A program made the translations under genes and the position numbers. A stretch of DNA of 64,000 nt from Cycloclasticus sp. GTDB lineage: Bacteria; Pseudomonadota; Gammaproteobacteria; Methylococcales; Cycloclasticaceae. A model generated the notes under the pieces. The model did no database searches. It had not been told where the DNA came from and was given only the letters and a program-made list of their open reading frames with translations. Location: assembly GCA_040743155.1 (NCBI GenBank), contig JBFLJU010000001.1, forward strand, positions 620,001 through 684,000. Direction: 5' to 3'. Positions 54,523-63,900 of this stretch are shown piece by piece (position 1 is the first letter of the stretch; each line of letters begins with the position of its first letter).

Positions 54523-55712
54523 ACTTAGTGGATAGTGGGCGCTGGATATTCGCTTCCGTGTTTAGCCATCGATTTAGAAGCTTGCTAACGGCCATTGGTA
54601 TTGCAATTGGTATTGCATCGGTCACCCTGCTAACGGCGATAGGAGAAGGCGTTCAACAATATGTGCTAGATAGCTTTTCACAATTTGGTGCACGCATTAT
54701 TGCAATACACCCGGGGTTAAAGGAAACCCACGGTGCTGGCGGTCTGCTCTCAACAGTGCGGCCATTAACATTACGAGACGCTCAAGCACTCAAGCAAATA
54801 ACGGGGGTGGAAAAGGTCGTGCCCGTTGTGCAAGGCTCAGGCGCTGTGGAGTTTTATAATCGTCAGCGTAGTGGGGTTATTTTGGGCGTAGGGCCCGATA
54901 TGAGCGAGGCTTGGGGGTTTGGCATTGCGCAGGGACGTTTCTTCTCCGGCAGTCTGGAGAATGCTCATTCTACGGCTGTCTTGGGCTACACCATGAGGAA
55001 AGAGTTGTTTGGTGAAGTCAACCCACTAGGTCAACATATCAGAGTAGGTGGTCAACGATTTAGGGTGATTGGTAGCATTGAAAAAAAGGGCCAAATGTTG
55101 GGTATTGATATGGATGATACCGTCTATATTTCGGCGCAGAATGGCTTACAGTTGTTTAACCGAGAATCGTTGATGGAAATTGATGTGGTTTTTTCTGCGA
55201 ACACACCTTTAAAAACAATTGAGAAACGGGTTAAAAAACTGATGTTTGAACGCCATGGTCGTGAAGATGTCACGCTAACGTCTCAAAATGATATGTTGGA
55301 ATCAATGGGGAAAATATTGTCGATTTTGAAACTATCTGTTGGTGCGTTGGGTGCCATTTCGTTACTCGTTGGTTCTGTTGGAATTTTGGCGATTATGACA
55401 ACGACTGTTAGAGAACGCACGGCTGAAGTGGGTTTGCTGCGTGCTATTGGAGCCGGGAAAAATACTATCCTTCGCCTGTTCTTGGGGGAGGCCATCGTAT
55501 TGGCACTCTTAGGTGGCTTGCTCGGGTTATTATTGCTGCTAGCGTTGACAGGGCTATTCCAGCTTTTTTTGCCGAGCCTACCGCTTACGTTTAATTTATT
55601 CTTCTTAGGATTGGCGCTTTTTATATCAGCAGTCATTGGTTTAATAGCAGGCGTTGTGCCTGCGCTACAAGCGGCAAATTTAGACCCCATTAAAGCATTG
55701 CATGAAGAGTAA
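54519..55712 (+). CDS. MacB-type ABC permease, second copy
   Basis: 397 residues, paralogous to the preceding permease: 'LLTAIGIAIGIASVTLLTAIGEGVQQYV', 'HGAGGLLSTVRPLTLRDAQALKQI', 'RTAEVGLLRAIGAGKNTILRLFLGEAIVLALLGG' and C-terminal 'AANLDPIKALHEE'. Starts at TTG overlapping the previous stop, with AGGAG 5 bases upstream. The two different permeases probably pair as a heterodimer with one ATPase. No outer-membrane channel gene is adjacent. Confidence 0.92.
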   Translation: MNLVDSGRWIFASVFSHRFRSLLTAIGIAIGIASVTLLTAIGEGVQQYVLDSFSQFGARIIAIHPGLKETHGAGGLLSTVRPLTLRDAQALKQITGVEKVVPVVQGSGAVEFYNRQRSGVILGVGPDMSEAWGFGIAQGRFFSGSLENAHSTAVLGYTMRKELFGEVNPLGQHIRVGGQRFRVIGSIEKKGQMLGIDMDDTVYISAQNGLQLFNRESLMEIDVVFSANTPLKTIEKRVKKLMFERHGREDVTLTSQNDMLESMGKILSILKLSVGALGAISLLVGSVGILAIMTTTVRERTAEVGLLRAIGAGKNTILRLFLGEAIVLALLGGLLGLLLLLALTGLFQLFLPSLPLTFNLFFLGLALFISAVIGLIAGVVPALQAANLDPIKALHEE

Positions 55713-56888
55713 TTAACTATTGGCTTGAAGTGCCTTTAAACGTTGAGTTAACACGATAATACCGACGGTCAACAGCAGGTAAAGTGGGTATAAGTTTTGC
55801 CATTGGTGTTGTTCACCAATGAGGAAGCCCGCTAGAGGTGGTGCCAGTAAAATGCCAGGCCCTTGACCGGTAATCACGATCCCAATAATGCGCCCTGTAT
55901 CAATCGGTTTATCTGCCAAGCGGGGACTTAGTGCAAAAATGGCGGTTGGTATCATGCCGAGGAAAAAGCCGACTAAAGCCAACAGCAATAAACCGAGTTC
56001 AACGGAGTAATGGGCGTGTAGCAAGATGGCAATGATAAAGGCAAGCACAGCAGCTGGGTAGCTCATTATCCGGAAACAAGAAATTCCACGATGAATAAGA
56101 AAGCCGCTTAGTAAATTACCAGGAATAATAAAGGCAGGTAAAAGAGTCGTAATGAGCAGGGCTCTACTTGAACTAAGTTGATAAGTATCAATGAGGTAGG
56201 TTGGTAAATAGGTGACCATGCTGAAAAAACAAGCTGTGAAGCAGGTAAAAATTGTACCCATGATAACGGCTCGGTAAATAACCGATCGAGATAGACCCTC
56301 ATTAGCCGTTGCGGTAACGAGGCGCGTGGGGTCGTGCAGTTTTATTGATAAAAGTAATAAAGGGAAAGCAATAAAGGCCGATGAGGCCCAAAGCCAACGC
56401 CAGCCATATTGTTCTAAAATGAATGGAGAAAGAAGAAAGGCTAGCACGCTTCCCACGGGCATCCACAACGCCCAAACGCCCATCGTTAAACCCATGTCAG
56501 AAGGTTTAGATAAATGCGCAATAAGGGTGGGTGCGGCAACAGAGACTAAGATGACAGCGACCCCTTCAATCACACGGCTCATGATGAGCTCGTTAGCCGA
56601 GTTGATAAATAGGCTAAAGCCAGCAGTGATAATAATCAGGCCTAATGCGAGTTGTAAAAGCATTTTTGGGCCATGCTTGCGTGATAAAGAACCGACGAAG
56701 ATGCCTAGAAAAACGGTGGCCAAAGCGGCGGATGACATAATCCAGCCAATTTGAATAACGCTAAGTGGCAGCTCTTTTTGTATATCGAGTAAGGCGGGGC
56801 TGGCTTTGGTAACCGTAATAGCGGCCGCAATGCCGGTGATAAAGCTTAACCAAATGCCACCCCAAAGTGTTTTATTGACGGTGTTCAT
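55713..56888 (-). CDS. MFS transporter
   Basis: 12-helix major-facilitator protein. Seen: 'GGIWLSFITGIAAAITVTKASPALLDIQKELPLS', 'GIFVGSLSRKHGPKMLLQLALG' (family loop 2-3 motif), 'GLTMGVWALWMPVGSVLAFLLSPFILEQYGWRWLWASSAFIAFPLL'. About 391 residues. The ATG at 56888 overlaps the AEC gene's stop (ATGA), so the two are coupled; an earlier start seems unlikely. Substrate unknown (CynX/NimT-like). Confidence 0.88.
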   Translation of the reverse strand: MNTVNKTLWGGIWLSFITGIAAAITVTKASPALLDIQKELPLSVIQIGWIMSSAALATVFLGIFVGSLSRKHGPKMLLQLALGLIIITAGFSLFINSANELIMSRVIEGVAVILVSVAAPTLIAHLSKPSDMGLTMGVWALWMPVGSVLAFLLSPFILEQYGWRWLWASSAFIAFPLLLLSIKLHDPTRLVTATANEGLSRSVIYRAVIMGTIFTCFTACFFSMVTYLPTYLIDTYQLSSSRALLITTLLPAFIIPGNLLSGFLIHRGISCFRIMSYPAAVLAFIIAILLHAHYSVELGLLLLALVGFFLGMIPTAIFALSPRLADKPIDTGRIIGIVITGQGPGILLAPPLAGFLIGEQHQWQNLYPLYLLLTVGIIVLTQRLKALQANS

Positions 56889-57811
56889 GTGAATAATGCT
56901 AAATACGTTGAGAGGGCAGGAGCTAGGAAAATGTAAGCAACCGTCCCTAGGGTTAAGGCGGTACAAAAAAGAGCAGAGTCGAGTTTAAAGCGGTCTGCCA
57001 AGGCGATGCCAACGATGACCGGTGGCGCCGCAGCGGTAATACTGGTGATGATTAACACTTCACTTTCTAAGCCAATAGGAACGCCACTAGCAAATGCAAT
57101 TGCGGGGCTGATAATGAGTTTGATCAGCATGGCAGGGATCGTTAACAACACATATTTCAAGCTACTTATTTTGAAATTTACGCCCACCATTAGCAGCAGC
57201 ATAGGGACAGTTGCTAAGCCCATCATTCTTAGGGCTTCGATAATGCTTTGGTGTGGAGTCCATTGAAAATAACGCATTAAAAGGGCGATGACTATGGCCC
57301 AGACAGGCGGCATCAATAATAACTCGCGACCGAGGTGTCCGTCTGCTATGCGGGTTCCAAAATGGGCGGCGACTAATACGGCAATAACCCAAACAAAAGG
57401 CACGGTGGCGAGTAGGTCATAAATCAGCGGAATGCTCGACATGTTGGGGCCAAATAACGCTTCAATAGAGGGCAGTGCAATACCCATTCCATTACCGAAA
57501 CTAGCGGCTAAAACCAACGCACCCGCTTGTGCACGATTAATGTAGCCAGTGCGAAGGAGTAAGGAAAATAGCATGAAACTGATGCCCATGCAGATACTGA
57601 TGGTAATAATGCCGGTAAAGGGAACTTGATACAGTTCTTCTTTAAGAGGCGTCGTCAGAACGATGTATAAGATTAGTGTAGGTGCCAATAAGTTAACGAC
57701 TAGCGCGCTTAAGGTGCTACGCAGTTGCTGTGTGCTAACGCCACCGGGCTCAACTTTGTGCCAAAGTACACCGGTGGCAAGGATTAAAACCATAGGAATT
57801 AAAGCACTCAT
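56885..57811 (-). CDS. AEC-family transporter
   Basis: Auxin-efflux-carrier/malonate-transporter family: ten hydrophobic segments over 308 residues, with 'ALVVNLLAPTLILYIVLT', 'LVLAASFGNGMGIALPSIEALFG' and 'VPMLLLMVGVNFKISSLKYVLLTIPAMLIKLIISPAIAFA', as in the family. It lies 5 bases after the MFS-ABM gene on the same strand, a three-gene operon. Substrate may be an organic acid. Confidence 0.88.
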   Translation of the reverse strand: MSALIPMVLILATGVLWHKVEPGGVSTQQLRSTLSALVVNLLAPTLILYIVLTTPLKEELYQVPFTGIITISICMGISFMLFSLLLRTGYINRAQAGALVLAASFGNGMGIALPSIEALFGPNMSSIPLIYDLLATVPFVWVIAVLVAAHFGTRIADGHLGRELLLMPPVWAIVIALLMRYFQWTPHQSIIEALRMMGLATVPMLLLMVGVNFKISSLKYVLLTIPAMLIKLIISPAIAFASGVPIGLESEVLIITSITAAAPPVIVGIALADRFKLDSALFCTALTLGTVAYIFLAPALSTYLALFT

Positions 57812-57816
57812 ATTAC

Positions 57817-59397
57817 TTAAGCTTTGCCGGCGATTTGAATAGAAATAGTGGGTGCGCTATCTCCAATGTGCATGGTCATTACTTGGTCGCGAATAGCCAT
57901 TTCGTGATAAGTCATTCGGTCACGCTGGCGTAATGTCTCCAGCCACGACTCTGACATATAAACTTCGGAGAATAAATGATGGTCGTTGGCGTCGTGAAAT
58001 ATTTGCCAGAAGTAGGCACCGTTTCTTTTTCGAATGACCTGTAATTGATTCATCAAGTTGAGAAAATCATCTGTTTTGTCTTGATGAATATGATATTGAA
58101 TGGTCACCATAACGGGGCCTTTGTCGTCTGGGACGGCATCTATAGCAATAGGTAAAGGCCATTGTATAGTGGCTGACTGATCTAAATTGTCATCAGCGAT
58201 AGCAAAGCGTCGGCTAAAGCACAATGTCAATAATAAACCAACAGAGGCGATGGATATTGAAGCCCCCGTGCCATAGTGATCTGACAAGCTCCCCCACAGT
58301 AGACTGCCGAAGCCCATACTGCCACCAAATGTTACCATCACGATAGAAATAGCGCGGGCGCGGACCCAGTTTGGAGCTAGCATTTGTGCCGTGAGCATAA
58401 ATGATGAAAAACTAAAAATCCAAGCGGTGCCCAGTACGATCAAGGTTAAGCCCAATGTATATAGATTTGGACTGTATGCCAATAGAAGCAACGGGAGGGA
58501 TAAAAGAACCGTGGATAATGAAATAATCTGATTTCGTGATAATAAACGATGGCATTTAGGTAATAAGAAAGCACCTAAAATAGTGCCTAAGCCAACGACA
58601 GCCATCGACACGCCAAAGCTTTGTGCGCCCATATTCATTTCACGAATAACTATAATGGGTAGCAAGGCCCAGGAGACACTAGCAAAAAAGAAAAATAGAG
58701 CGCTTCTGAATAACACAATACGTAATGAGCGTACATTTTTTGCGTAGCGTAAGCCTGCTCTAAATGCACCCATAAATCGCTCGACTGGTAAGGCAGATGG
58801 TTTGTCTAACGTTTCTGGTTTCCAAACGGCTAAGGCATAAATTAACGCAGTGAATGAAATGGCATTAATGGCGAATACAGCGGTTGCTCCAGAATAAAAG
58901 ATAACAAAACCGCCAATTGCCGGGCCAATTGCCCGCGTAATATTGGTGCTTAGCGTGTTAAGGGTAATCGAACTTGGTAATACTTTTCTAGGGGCAAAAT
59001 CGGGCACACTCGCCGCCCAAGCTGGCCTCATCATCGCGTTCCCAATGCCTAATGAAAAGGTAAATAGTAGTAAGCTCAACGGGGTGACAACACCATAAAA
59101 AGTACTGATCGCTAGGGCGCTGGCGGCAATAAACAATGCGATATGAATAACCAATAACATACGTCGACGATCAATTAAATCAGCTAATGTTCCAGAAGGA
59201 TATGCCAAAAACAAGAAAGGTAAAGTGATCGCTGTTTGAATCAATGCGATATAAAGATCGGACGTTTGCATGGAGGCCATGAGCCAAGTCGTACCGATTT
59301 CCGTCATCCATGTGCCAATGTTTGAAATGGTCATGGCAATCCACATCATCTTAAAAACAGGTGACTTAAATGGAGTCGTTAACGAATGAGAGTTCAA
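57817..59397 (-). CDS. MFS transporter fused to ABM-like dimeric alpha/beta-barrel domain
   Basis: 526 residues. Residues 1-400 form an MFS_3 (EntS-like) transporter: 'FKMMWIAMTISNIGTWMTEIGTTWLM', 'FLAYPSGTLADLIDRRRMLL', 'NAISFTALIYALAVWKPETL'. Residues 430-520 are a cytosolic ferredoxin-like domain: 'MVTIQYHIHQDKTDDFLNLMNQLQVIRKRNGAYFWQIFHDANDHHLFSEVYMSESWLETLRQRDRMTYHE', resembling antibiotic-biosynthesis monooxygenase-type domains. First gene of the three-transporter operon. Substrate unknown. Confidence 0.88.
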   Translation of the reverse strand: MNSHSLTTPFKSPVFKMMWIAMTISNIGTWMTEIGTTWLMASMQTSDLYIALIQTAITLPFLFLAYPSGTLADLIDRRRMLLVIHIALFIAASALAISTFYGVVTPLSLLLFTFSLGIGNAMMRPAWAASVPDFAPRKVLPSSITLNTLSTNITRAIGPAIGGFVIFYSGATAVFAINAISFTALIYALAVWKPETLDKPSALPVERFMGAFRAGLRYAKNVRSLRIVLFRSALFFFFASVSWALLPIIVIREMNMGAQSFGVSMAVVGLGTILGAFLLPKCHRLLSRNQIISLSTVLLSLPLLLLAYSPNLYTLGLTLIVLGTAWIFSFSSFMLTAQMLAPNWVRARAISIVMVTFGGSMGFGSLLWGSLSDHYGTGASISIASVGLLLTLCFSRRFAIADDNLDQSATIQWPLPIAIDAVPDDKGPVMVTIQYHIHQDKTDDFLNLMNQLQVIRKRNGAYFWQIFHDANDHHLFSEVYMSESWLETLRQRDRMTYHEMAIRDQVMTMHIGDSAPTISIQIAGKA

Positions 59398-59649
59398 TGG
59401 GCAGATTTAAGGAAGTTGCGAAAGCGCGGATTATAGCAGGACTAGCTTTCTAGCTTGTGATTGGAGTTATATTTGTAGTTAATGTTATTAGAGTTTTTAG
59501 CAGGATTTTTGATGACCCATAGTCGCTTTTTCGGAAGTTTTTGATTTGAATATGCTGTTCAAATGTCTTCCTTTGAAAAAGGTGATATTAATAAATCGCT
59601 GTATCAATAATATCAATACGTTGATGGCATGGCTTTCGATAATGGGGAG

Positions 59650-60714
59650 CTAAAAAAGCTCAATATCGTCGTTAATGGTTTTCTCCTTGAGGTGACCTTG
59701 ATTGACTAAATCATGGTAATGGCATACTCGGTTGCGGCCATTTTTTTTGGCATAATAGAGTGCCTCATCTGACAGTTCCAGCGTTGTTGTTGGGTTCTCG
59801 TTGAACTGCATGGCAGCGTAACCGATACTGACAGTTACGTTGCCTACTTTTGGAAAGTGATAGGCATCCACGGCTAGTCGGAAGCGTTCGAGAACAGCGA
59901 GAGCATCGTCTGCTTTTGTTGGTGCAAGAACAACAACGAATTCCTCTCCGCCATAGCGGAACAGCATGTCGTTATTCCTGAGTGTTTTGATCATAATTTC
60001 TGAAAATAACAACAATACCTCGTCACCATAAACGTGGCCAAAGTTATCGTTTACAGACTTAAAAAAGTCGATATCAAGAATTCCAATCCAATGCCGTTCT
60101 TTGTTATGTGGCTCTCGTCTTTCGTGTTCGAGCCGTGTAATAGCGCTTTTCTCAGATGAATTTGCCGAGAGTAATTCGGTAAGGTGGTAGTCGAATGTTT
60201 TGCGGTTGCGTAAGCCGGTTAGGGTGTCGTGCTCATTGTCATTGGCAATTGCCATGAAATTACTATAAACATCGATAAAGCTACGGATAGATTCGAGTGT
60301 GTCGGCCGTTAAGCCATCGTCGTCAATATCTAAAATGCTCGATACTAGCTTATTGGTAAAGATAGGGATAAGAACGCCGCTGGTATTTTCTTCACGATGC
60401 TTGGTAATGCCAGCATCATGAATGCATTGCTGAAAAGCGCCGTTTTTTTCTATCCGTATATCTCCATATTTGTTGGGAATGATAGTGAAACGTTCAGGGA
60501 TTTTTAAAGCGGGAGAAGTATGAATGACTTCCAAATAGTCGCAATCTGTGTGCCGAGGGACGCGCAGCAACGCAATACGGGGGGAATAATTGCTGAGAAA
60601 ATCATGCAGTGCCGGAATTAATGCGAGCTCAAGTGATCGGCAATCACGAGCAGAAGTGAGGTCGATAAGAGAATTTAAAGTTATTGCTTTATTATTAGCT
60701 GTATCCAATGTCAA
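59650..60714 (-). CDS. GGDEF diguanylate cyclase with GAF-like N terminus
   Basis: 354 residues. Residues 1-150 form a sensory domain that looks GAF-like. The GGDEF domain (160-335) has 'RYGGEEFVVVLAP' and an I-site (RNND) five residues before; 'DIDFFKSVNDNFGHVYGDEVL' is the metal-binding block. Starts at ATG. A single gene. Confidence 0.9.
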   Translation of the reverse strand: MTLDTANNKAITLNSLIDLTSARDCRSLELALIPALHDFLSNYSPRIALLRVPRHTDCDYLEVIHTSPALKIPERFTIIPNKYGDIRIEKNGAFQQCIHDAGITKHREENTSGVLIPIFTNKLVSSILDIDDDGLTADTLESIRSFIDVYSNFMAIANDNEHDTLTGLRNRKTFDYHLTELLSANSSEKSAITRLEHERREPHNKERHWIGILDIDFFKSVNDNFGHVYGDEVLLLFSEIMIKTLRNNDMLFRYGGEEFVVVLAPTKADDALAVLERFRLAVDAYHFPKVGNVTVSIGYAAMQFNENPTTTLELSDEALYYAKKNGRNRVCHYHDLVNQGHLKEKTINDDIELF

Positions 60715-60927
60715 CTCGGCTACTTAAAGGCAACGGTTAATCCCTTGCGTTCACTTTACGTTATTGTTTCGTGACCATTATATGGCGATGTGATTTATCG
60801 TAACAGGTATTGTTATGGGGCGCTGGGTTATCTTATAAGGGGTAAAAATTAACGCAAATATCGAGTCGTTAGCGTCGGCACAAGGCTATGCATCGGTCGT
60901 GCAGGATTAAAATAATGTAGGCTCATT

Positions 60928-60955
60928 TAATCACCTCATTTCGAGTGAGTGATTA
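60928..60955 (-). other. Imperfect hairpin after the GGDEF-EAL gene
   Basis: TAATCAC-C-TCA-TTTCGAG-TGAGTGATTA, a ten-pair stem with one bulge, lying just after the stop of the gene at 60986 on the minus strand. No U-run follows, so it is a weak terminator or mRNA-stabilising hairpin. Confidence 0.35.
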
Positions 60956-60985
60956 CCTTAAACAATTTGATGAATCGGCCAATCA

Positions 60986-63900
60986 TCAGCCACAGGCTTT
61001 AATGGCATTAAACATGTTATTAAAAGAGGCGTGGAATTTATCAAGAGCTTCACGCGCTTCAATAATATGACCTTCTTGGTATTGGGCTTGTAAAACTTGT
61101 GAAGTCATATGAAATTCATTATGAAATTCACTCAGTCTCAAAATATCTTCTTTTTTGAATAATTTTTCCTTCAAAGCTGAATTTATCCATATTTGACAAT
61201 GGCAGTGAATGCCATCTGATATTGGCCACTGCTTGTTTTCTTCTGGCTCGGAATTAATGGCTGAGATAAAGCATTTTTTCCACTGATCAGTTGTTATCTT
61301 TAATTGTATTAGTTTGCTTTCCTTAAGGGTGGTTGTAACATTTTGGTGAGCTAGCCACTGACGATTAGGCGTATAGCTGGAAAGCCAATCGGGGAATTCG
61401 TCTGCGGGCATCGGTTTTGATATTCCATAGCCTTGAGCTTGCTGACAGCCCATAGAAAGCAACATTAAACCGTGTTCAGTTGTTTCGACACCTTCAGCAA
61501 TCACTGTACGGTCGAAGCTGTTTGCTAAGCCAATGATACCGTCAATAATGGTGTAATCACTCGGGTCGTCCAGCATGGACCTAACAAAACTTTGGTCTAT
61601 TTTGATAGTATTAGCCGTTAAGCTGCGCAGGTGAGTGAGTGATGAGTATCCTGTTCCAAAATCATCTAGTGCTACCGTCACGCCTAAAGCTTCTTGGCAA
61701 GTTCTGATAATACTGGCGATAATATTAACATCGCTGAGCACACTGCTTTCTAAAATTTCTAGCTGTAGTTGTTCGGGGTCGATGTCAGGGTGTCGGGCTA
61801 AAGTGCTCTGTAATGCTTTGAAGAAAAACTCTGATTGCAAATGATGAGGCGCGATATTGACGCTGACTTGAAGCTTAATGCCTTGAGAAACCCAGCTATC
61901 AAGCTGCTGTATTGCTTGGGCGATAACCCATTCGCCAATTTGAATTTCTAAATCAGTGCCATCAATTAACGGTAGAAAATCGAGTGGTGGGATCAGTCCT
62001 TCTTCTGGGTGGTGCCAACGAATAAGTGCTTCAGCACCAAATACTGCACCAGTAGCCATATCAACTTTAGGCTGGTAATACAAGCTGAACTCATTGTTGG
62101 CGAGTGCTTGTTGAATCTCAGTTAGGCGGAGGTGTTTTTGTACAAGTTGTTTATCATGTCGGCTATCAAAGAAGTGGTAACGGTGTTTGCCTGATTGTTT
62201 AGCCAGATACATGGCGTTATCGGCATGGCGAACTAATGTATCAATATCTTCGTCATCATCCGGGTATAGAGTGACCCCGATTGAAGCAGTGATGCTATGG
62301 AAGCGAGTCTTAATTAAAAAAGGCGTTGCTAGTGTATTAAGTATCCGCCCTAACGTGAGTTCACATTGGTCGTATGATTCAACATCATTCAATAGCAGGG
62401 TGAACTCGTCACCGCCAAAGCGAGAAACGGTGTCTTCCTCCCTAATATTTGCCTCTATGCGTTTAGCTACTTCCATTAATAACTGGTCACCGACGTCATG
62501 GCCGTAGTTGTCATTAATCGGTTTGAAATTATCTAAATCTAAGAAACAAATAGCCAGTTGAGATCTATTGCGTTTACTGTGGGCAATGGCTTGGTGGAAA
62601 CGATCTGTGAACAAGGCGCGGTTAGGTAGCCCTGTTAGTACATCGTAGTGCGCCATTAGGGCCAGCTCTTCTTGTTGTTTTTTATTGTCAGTAATATCCG
62701 TAAACACACCGACATAGTTAATAATCTGACCATTGTTATCTAACAAGGTGGAAATAGTCAGCATCTCAGCGTAGAACTCCCCATTTTTTTTACGGTTCCA
62801 AACTTCGCCTTGCCAATGACCAGAGTCATGAATGACTCTCCACATGTTATTATAAAATTCACGGCTCTGCTTGCCAGAGCTTAAGATGCTAGGGTTTTGA
62901 CCGATGACCTCTTCTTGATGATAGCCGGTTATTTTGCTAAAGGCGGGGTTAACATTGACTATTAAAGAGTTAGCATCTGTAATCATAATGCCTTCGTGGG
63001 CTTCGCTGAAGACACGGGCCGAGAGTTGCAGTTTTTGTTCCGCTATCTTTTGAGCAGAAATATCCATATGGGTGCCAATCATCCGTAAAGGCCGTAGTTC
63101 ATCAGACCATGAAGTAACTTTACCTCGAGCTAGTCGCCACCTATAAACGCCGTCTTTGCACAGTACACGGTGCTCGTTGGTGAAGTAAGGAGCCTCTTTA
63201 TTGAGGCACTTACTTAAATCAACGTGGACTTTTTCTTTATCATCAGGGTGGATACGTTTTTTCCACTCTTCAGGGTCATTGCCAAGTTCACCTGCTTCAT
63301 AGCCCAACATATGGTTGAACTGAGGAGAGAGGTAAACTTCGTCCTTTATAATGTCCCAGTCCCAAACACCTTCTCGATTTCCTTCTAAGGCAAATTGCCA
63401 ACGCTCTTCACTTTTGGCAAGGGCGTCTTCAGCCGCTTTTCGCTCAGTGATGTCATATAAAATAATAGGGTATTCGCTGCTATTGATATTGTCACTTGTT
63501 GCGACACTTGCTAGCGCAATGCGAGTGGATCCGTCTTTGCATCGAAAGTTAATTTCTACTGAATCAGGGGTGACTTTCGATTTTTGGGCTTGTTTAAAAT
63601 GGCGCGTCCACAATAACGTGATATGTTCTCTATAAGCGATATTGGGAATAGATTTTTTAAGCCAAGCGTCAACCGTTGGGGTCTGTTCAGGTGTGTAACC
63701 ATAGATTGCAATCAGGGATTTATTAACAAAGGTGATTTGCTGTTTCTTATTGGCTATCAAGTAAGGAACAGCAGAGCTTTCGATAAGATTTTTAAATTTT
63801 AAGGTAGCAATAGACACTTTCGTCGATGCTTTTAAAAAGGCGAATATTAAAAGAAATAGAGTGAGCGCTACCGCAAAAAGGGTAAACCTTTTGAATGAAA

